Assembly (NCBI GenBank): GCA_030737875.1
Contig: CM060915.1
Span: 362,201,863 to 362,265,862, forward strand
DNA: 64,000 nucleotides
Origin: Allium sativum
Lineage: Eukaryota; Streptophyta; Magnoliopsida; Asparagales; Amaryllidaceae
Direction: 5' to 3'
The position numbers and the translations under genes are program-made. The notes under the pieces were generated by a model. That model was not told where the DNA came from, ran no database searches, and saw only the letters and a program-made list of their open reading frames with translations. Positions 60,215 to 64,000 of the stretch are shown piece after piece (the stretch's first letter is position 1; every line of letters starts with the position of its first letter).

Positions 60215-61055
60215 ACGGGTTGTACCACTACCAACTTGGTCCTCATCCCTAAGTGCGACAATCCTAGCACCTGCATGGATTTTCAACCGATCAGCCTATG
60301 TAATTTCTCTAACAAGGTCATCTCAAAGGTTCTAACCTCCAAGTTAGCATCGTTTCTTGAGCATATTATTTCTTCCTCGTAGACTGGGTTTGTAAATGGG
60401 TGTCTGATCACCGATAACGTTTTATTAGCCTAGGAGCCGGTCTCCCTGATCGACAAGAAGGTCTAACGCTCCAATGCGGTCGTTAAGCTAGATATGGAAA
60501 AGGCTTACGACCGCATGTCTTAGTTCTTCATTATCAAGGTTCTATGGGCTTTTCGATTTCTGGAACCCCTTACGAATGTTGTTTGGAGGTTTATCACAAA
60601 CTATTGGTGTTCCGTTCTCATCAACGGATCGTCCACCGGTTATTTCGGGTCCGAGAGAGGATTCGTCAGGGGGACCTCCCTATCGCCTACTCTTTTCGTC
60701 ATCGTTGTCGAGGCTTTCGTTATAGGCCTCCACTCTCTAAAAATAGCCGGATAGGTCCACAGGTTTGGCTTACCTAGGAGTTGTCCTCTTATCTCTTCCT
60801 TGTCCTTCACATGCGACATTATCATTTTTACTAATGGTAGTCAACGTTCTATTTGTAACTTGTTGTATCTGATTCAGTAGTATGAGAGAAGCTCGGGGAA
60901 ACTAGTTAACTCATCTAAAAGTTGTTTCGTGCCCACGAATGACCTTTCGGCGGTTAGATCATTTTGCATCGGGACATTTACTAGTTTCAAGGCGACCTTA
61001 CTTCCACTTCCTTACCTCGGTATTGTATTATATCGAGGCAGGAAGCTCAATGATT
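60215..61055 (+). pseudogene. LINE (L1-type) reverse transcriptase fragment
   Basis: One continuous frame with in-frame stops encodes the fingers and palm of a plant non-LTR reverse transcriptase. In order: TTTNLVLIPKCDNP, QPISLCNFSNKVISKVLTSK, TGFVNGCLITDNVLLA, LDMEKAYDRMS (first catalytic Asp), [20 protein letters not shown] followed by TSLSPTLF (usually QGDPLSP), then FTCDIIIFTNGSQ at 60806. Here the catalytic F/YADD box is changed to FTCD, so activity is lost. It continues to YLGIVLYRGRKLND and then breaks off. Stops occur at 60380-60382 and at least four other places. Endonuclease, RNase H and the 3' tail are absent: an old fragment. Confidence 0.85.
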
Positions 61056-61407
61056 AACATAGAAATGTGTTTATTTTATGCTCGTATATTTTATCTTTTG
61101 TAAATAAATAAATGATACTTTGGTTACTTTTGTGTGTTTTTACAGGATGTCAAGAAATGCCTCCTTCGTTTCAAATTAAAGGCCAACTACAGATAAAAAG
61201 CTACTTCCCCGTATTAAAGCCATCTCAATTACAAAAGACGTTGTAGCTCACTGGTAATTGCATGGAAATTTGTACTGAGAGACCTGAGTTCGATCCCCGT
61301 TGAGCTCACTTTTTGCCAAAGAACGGAACGCGTTCACACTGCCCCTTTTCTATGAAGGATATATTAATTAGTGTTATATTATATATATACATAGTCATGT
61401 GTATGTA
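61056..61407. other. Spacer between LINE fragment and Athila-type LTR
   Basis: AT-rich. Contains one tRNA-like promoter sequence, listed separately. A short TA run lies at 61378-61390. Confidence 0.5.
61240..61310 (+). other. tRNA-like sequence with A and B boxes (possible SINE head)
   Basis: TAGCTCACTGG (61244-61254) fits an RNA polymerase III A box and GAGTTCGATCC (61286-61296) a B box, 31 bases apart as in tRNA genes. The surrounding bases do not fold into a full cloverleaf by eye and no terminal T-run follows closely. It is more likely the head of a tRNA-derived SINE or a tRNA pseudogene than a working tRNA gene. Confidence 0.45.
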
Positions 61408-62276
61408 TGATATTCACTAATGGACCGTTCAGGAGTAATCATGGAAATCAATTCAGAACATTCATTTTAAAATTCCAATTAGAAGAATTTCTGATAAAAA
61501 TATTGCCAAGAAAAGATCAATTTTGAAGATTTTATCCCTTGTTGCCTTTGGAGTCTAATGAGTATCCTTGTTTGAAAGAATTAATCACATACAATCTGCT
61601 CATCAATCAATTAATCAATTTGCCACATGGAAGATAGGGAAGATTTGGAAGATATTCACCGTGATTTGCTTTCCAATCAAGCTTGGTCAAGGAAGGCAAG
61701 AGATTTGATATTACTTCTTGGGAAAAGAGGGCCATTTAGTCATTGATTTGATTAGGATTTGGTCTACATCTCTATAAATATACATGATGTCCCATTGTAA
61801 ATGCCATTCATTCAATTTTCTATTCTGTATTCTCTTTTGTTCTAATAAAAGTCTTTTCTTTTCTAGTTTTATTGTTATTTTAATTTCATAACAATTTGTG
61901 TTATCTACCTAATTAGGTTTGGGTAGAACACATATTGTTATTGTCTTTTATTACTGCTTGTTAGCGATTCACTGTTTGATTAGTTTCAACAGGAATCCTA
62001 CTTTTAATTTTTGTTATTGTTCTAGTCGTTATTCTCTTTTTCTAGTAATTGTTCCTTTTCTTTTCAATTGTTGAATTTGATACTGATTAGAATCAGAGTA
62101 ATTTCAACAACATAAAAAAACAACAACCCCAAACTTCGTCTAACTCGCCCAAGAATAAATAGATAATAAATTTTAATAACACCTCCCTGTGTTCGACCTG
62201 TATGCTACACACTTGTGCGCTTGCAGAATCTAATTTAAATGTCACGCTTTTCTAATTCATAGATTAGCGTCGATCA
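61408..62276 (+). repeat. Athila-type 5' LTR (left end tentative)
   Basis: The right end GATCA is fixed by the primer site. The left end TGATATTC at 61408 is chosen because TGAT/ATCA forms a terminal inverted repeat and leaves about 365 bp before the TATA box (TATAAATA, 61773-61780). An AATAAAAG poly(A)-like signal lies at about 61842. Confidence 0.65.
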
Positions 62277-62282
62277 AGTTTT

Positions 62283-62300
62283 TGGCGCCGTTGCCGGGGA
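62283..62300 (+). promoter_or_regulatory. Primer-binding site, tRNA-Asp type
   Basis: TGGCGCCGTTGCCGGGGA, a full 18-base match to the site used by Athila-group elements, six bases after the LTR end. Confidence 0.9.
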
Positions 62301-62399
62301 GGTAACGATTAAATTTTATTGTTTATTTAATAACTGATTCGTGTTAGTTTTTATTTTTATTTTTTGTTTTTGTTTTGCTAAAAAAAATCTCTTTATTAG

Positions 62400-63560
62400 T
62401 TGATTTTGTATCAAACATTGGTGCTAGAATCATCTAAACAAGAGAAGAGAAAAAATTTCTTGCCACTTTTGTCTCTTAGTTTCTTTTCTTTAATCTCATC
62501 TATTCCTTCCTTCCCAATTTTTACATTTGTTTGTTCCCTCTTGCGAATTTATTCCTACTTTAGGCAAATAAAAAAAAGAAGAACTTGCCAAATTTTCTTG
62601 ACCTTATTTCCTTTTTTTTCTTTCATTTATTTATTTCCTTTTTATTTCTCAATCTCCTTCTTTTCTTTTATAAATTCTTCCTTCTTTTCAATTCTAAAGG
62701 AAAAAAACCTTTCAATTTTTGCTTTATTTCTTTCCATCTTTCCATTTCTTTTCCCAATCTTCTACGTTCTCTTTCTTCTTTTACAAATCAGAAAAAAAAA
62801 GAAAATTTTTGTCATTAAATTCTTCCCATTGTACAAATTCTTGCCATTTTCTTATAATTTCTTCTCATAAATCTCCTTCTGTTGCAAATCTCTTACCCTT
62901 TTTTTAAAAAAAAAAATTCTTTCTAAATTTTCTCGTTGTTGCTGAATAATTCCATTACCCAAATTTCTTTCCATTTTGCAATCACCTTTTTAGTTTTCAC
63001 ATCTTTAATTTGCTTGCTATTTTCTCTTATTGCTTTCCTTTTATAAAAAAAAAATTGTCACTTTTTCTCTTAATTTCTTACCAATTTTTCAGTTTCTTTC
63101 CTTCATTTCCTTTCCTATTTTTTATACACCCCTTTTCTTCATTTTACAAATTTTAAAAGGAAAAAAAGTTACCAATTTTCACCTATTTCTTTCCTTTTTA
63201 TTTCTCAATCCCATTCTCTTCTTTTACAAATTCTTTCTTCTTTTCAACATATTAATAAAAAAAACTCTTTCCTTTTGCTTTTTCGTTCCCTGTTTTCAAT
63301 AGAATCTCCTTCCCTCTTTCTCTTTTCATTTATTTTGTTTCCTTTTACTTTAGATTTATTTTCTTCTAATACTATTCCTTTCCATTTTTTCTGAAAAAAA
63401 AAACTCTTGATTGGCAGATTTGATGTTATTTATTGACATTGCAATCTCCAAAAACAAGAAAAAAATATCTTTCTAGTTTTGTCTTCTATTCCTTTTTTTT
63501 CCCTTAATCTCTTTCCTTGTTTTAACAATTTCTTAAAATAAAAAAAAAAGAAATCAAAAT
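62400..63560. repeat. Pyrimidine-rich leader with recurrent CCTTTT/AAAAGG units
   Basis: Dense TTCTTTCC-type sequence in which TTCTTTTACAAATT or a close variant followed by an A-rich stretch recurs about every 70-150 bp (for example near 62660, 62780, 63150, 63220). Several units have TTCCTTTT near AAAAGGAAAA, which could pair. No coding potential. Confidence 0.6.
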
Positions 63561-64000
63561 CAAGTTCAAGCGAAGGAAGGAAAACAAGCAAGACCGAAGT
63601 GGAGAAATTCAAAAGTCAAACAATTGCAAATAGTTGAAGTCGAATTGTTGGAGCGGTTGCACACCAAGTGGGGTGTGAACGCGCTAGCGCTACCCAATTT
63701 CATTGGAGGACTGCCGATCAAGGTGATAAATTTTTAAAAAACTCTACAGGTGCTCTTCCGCAAAGAAAAAAATATATATATAGACAATTGTTGTAAAAAA
63801 ATTCTGCAGGGGCAGCGGCTTGAATGTAATTTTTTGATTTCTGCAATTATTTTGTATGATTGTTGTTATTTCTGCACTTTTTTTTATTCATTCTGTTAAG
63901 GGCAACACCCCAATTCACATAAGGTGAGGGATTTCATCACCCTTTCCTTAGCCCACAAATTGCATTTCATCATAGAATCTGACTAATAATAACGGTTAGA

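Larger units (their letters stand above)
61408..64000 (+). mobile_element. Athila-type Ty3/gypsy element, 5' part only
   Basis: A 5' LTR, a tRNA-Asp-type primer site and a long leader running off the right edge of the window. The primer site TGGCGCCGTTGCCGGGGA is characteristic of the Athila/Calypso group. The leader (62300-63560) is strikingly pyrimidine-rich with short A-runs. Beyond about 63640 composition becomes more balanced, but no Gag frame begins before 64000. The frame 62400-62870 is translation of low-complexity DNA. Confidence 0.78.

Noticed and set aside
61240..61310. Functional tRNA gene
   Set aside because: A and B boxes are present, but no complete cloverleaf by eye and no close T-run terminator. 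Kept only as tRNA-like.
62400..62870. 156-residue Phe/Ser-rich frame that looks like a membrane protein
   Set aside because: It is translation of pyrimidine-rich leader DNA just after an Athila primer site. Phe, Ser and Leu arise from TTC/TCT/CTT repeats.

Overview
This window looks like a heterochromatic, transposon-filled stretch of a plant nuclear genome, most likely a dicot. The sequence is mostly AT-rich and contains plant-type LTR retrotransposons: Copia elements primed by initiator-Met tRNA, a Ty3/gypsy gag of Tat type, an Athila-type tRNA-Asp primer site and an L1-type LINE. I found no intact host gene, rRNA, functional tRNA gene or CRISPR array. Almost every short open frame here is a by-product of AT-rich or repetitive DNA.

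Layout. (1) 1-1602 is the 3' end of a long LTR in + orientation, cut by the window edge. (2) 1603-1999 plus 13803-15355 is the 3' end of a Copia element with a complete 3' LTR at 14007-15355. It is split by a complete 11.8 kb element at 2000-13802 (target duplication ATTCA). (3) 15749-29951 is a second complete 14.2 kb element of the same superfamily. Both are in minus orientation. Each has two giant LTRs (5.4 kb and 6.6 kb) around only about 1.04 kb of non-coding DNA that carries little more than a primer-binding site and a polypurine tract. They are LARD-like, non-autonomous retrotransposons with unusually long LTRs. (4) 31079-33813 is an internally deleted Copia element keeping gag, protease and pre-integrase remnants. 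(5) 35206-52658 is a 17.5 kb composite Tat-type element in minus orientation, flanked by AGGAT on both sides. Its order is LTR, X, gag region, LTR, X, LTR, and a 1.4 kb rearranged LTR of the giant-LTR family is nested in the second X. (6) 53056-57053 is a gag-only LTR element (TR-GAG type). (7) 57992-59754 is a small TRIM-like element with target duplication CGTTG. (8) 60215-61055 is a decayed LINE reverse transcriptase. (9) 61408-64000 is the 5' LTR, primer site and leader of an Athila-type element that runs off the window.

Between the elements lies a duplicated host segment of about 1.1 kb (30560-31078 plus 33814-34395, and again 52783-59850). It has been hit independently by Copia in one copy and by TR-GAG, TRIM and a SINE-like insert in the other.

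How the parts work together: nothing visible could transpose on its own. The giant-LTR, TR-GAG, TRIM and composite elements all lack pol and would have to borrow reverse transcriptase and integrase from autonomous relatives elsewhere. The best candidates for something new are the giant-LTR family with its repeated hairpins and tandem arrays, the LTR carrying an internal inversion, the three-LTR composite with two different gag N-termini and an antisense coding remnant, and the palindromic array at 51650-51935. All percentages and boundaries were judged by eye.
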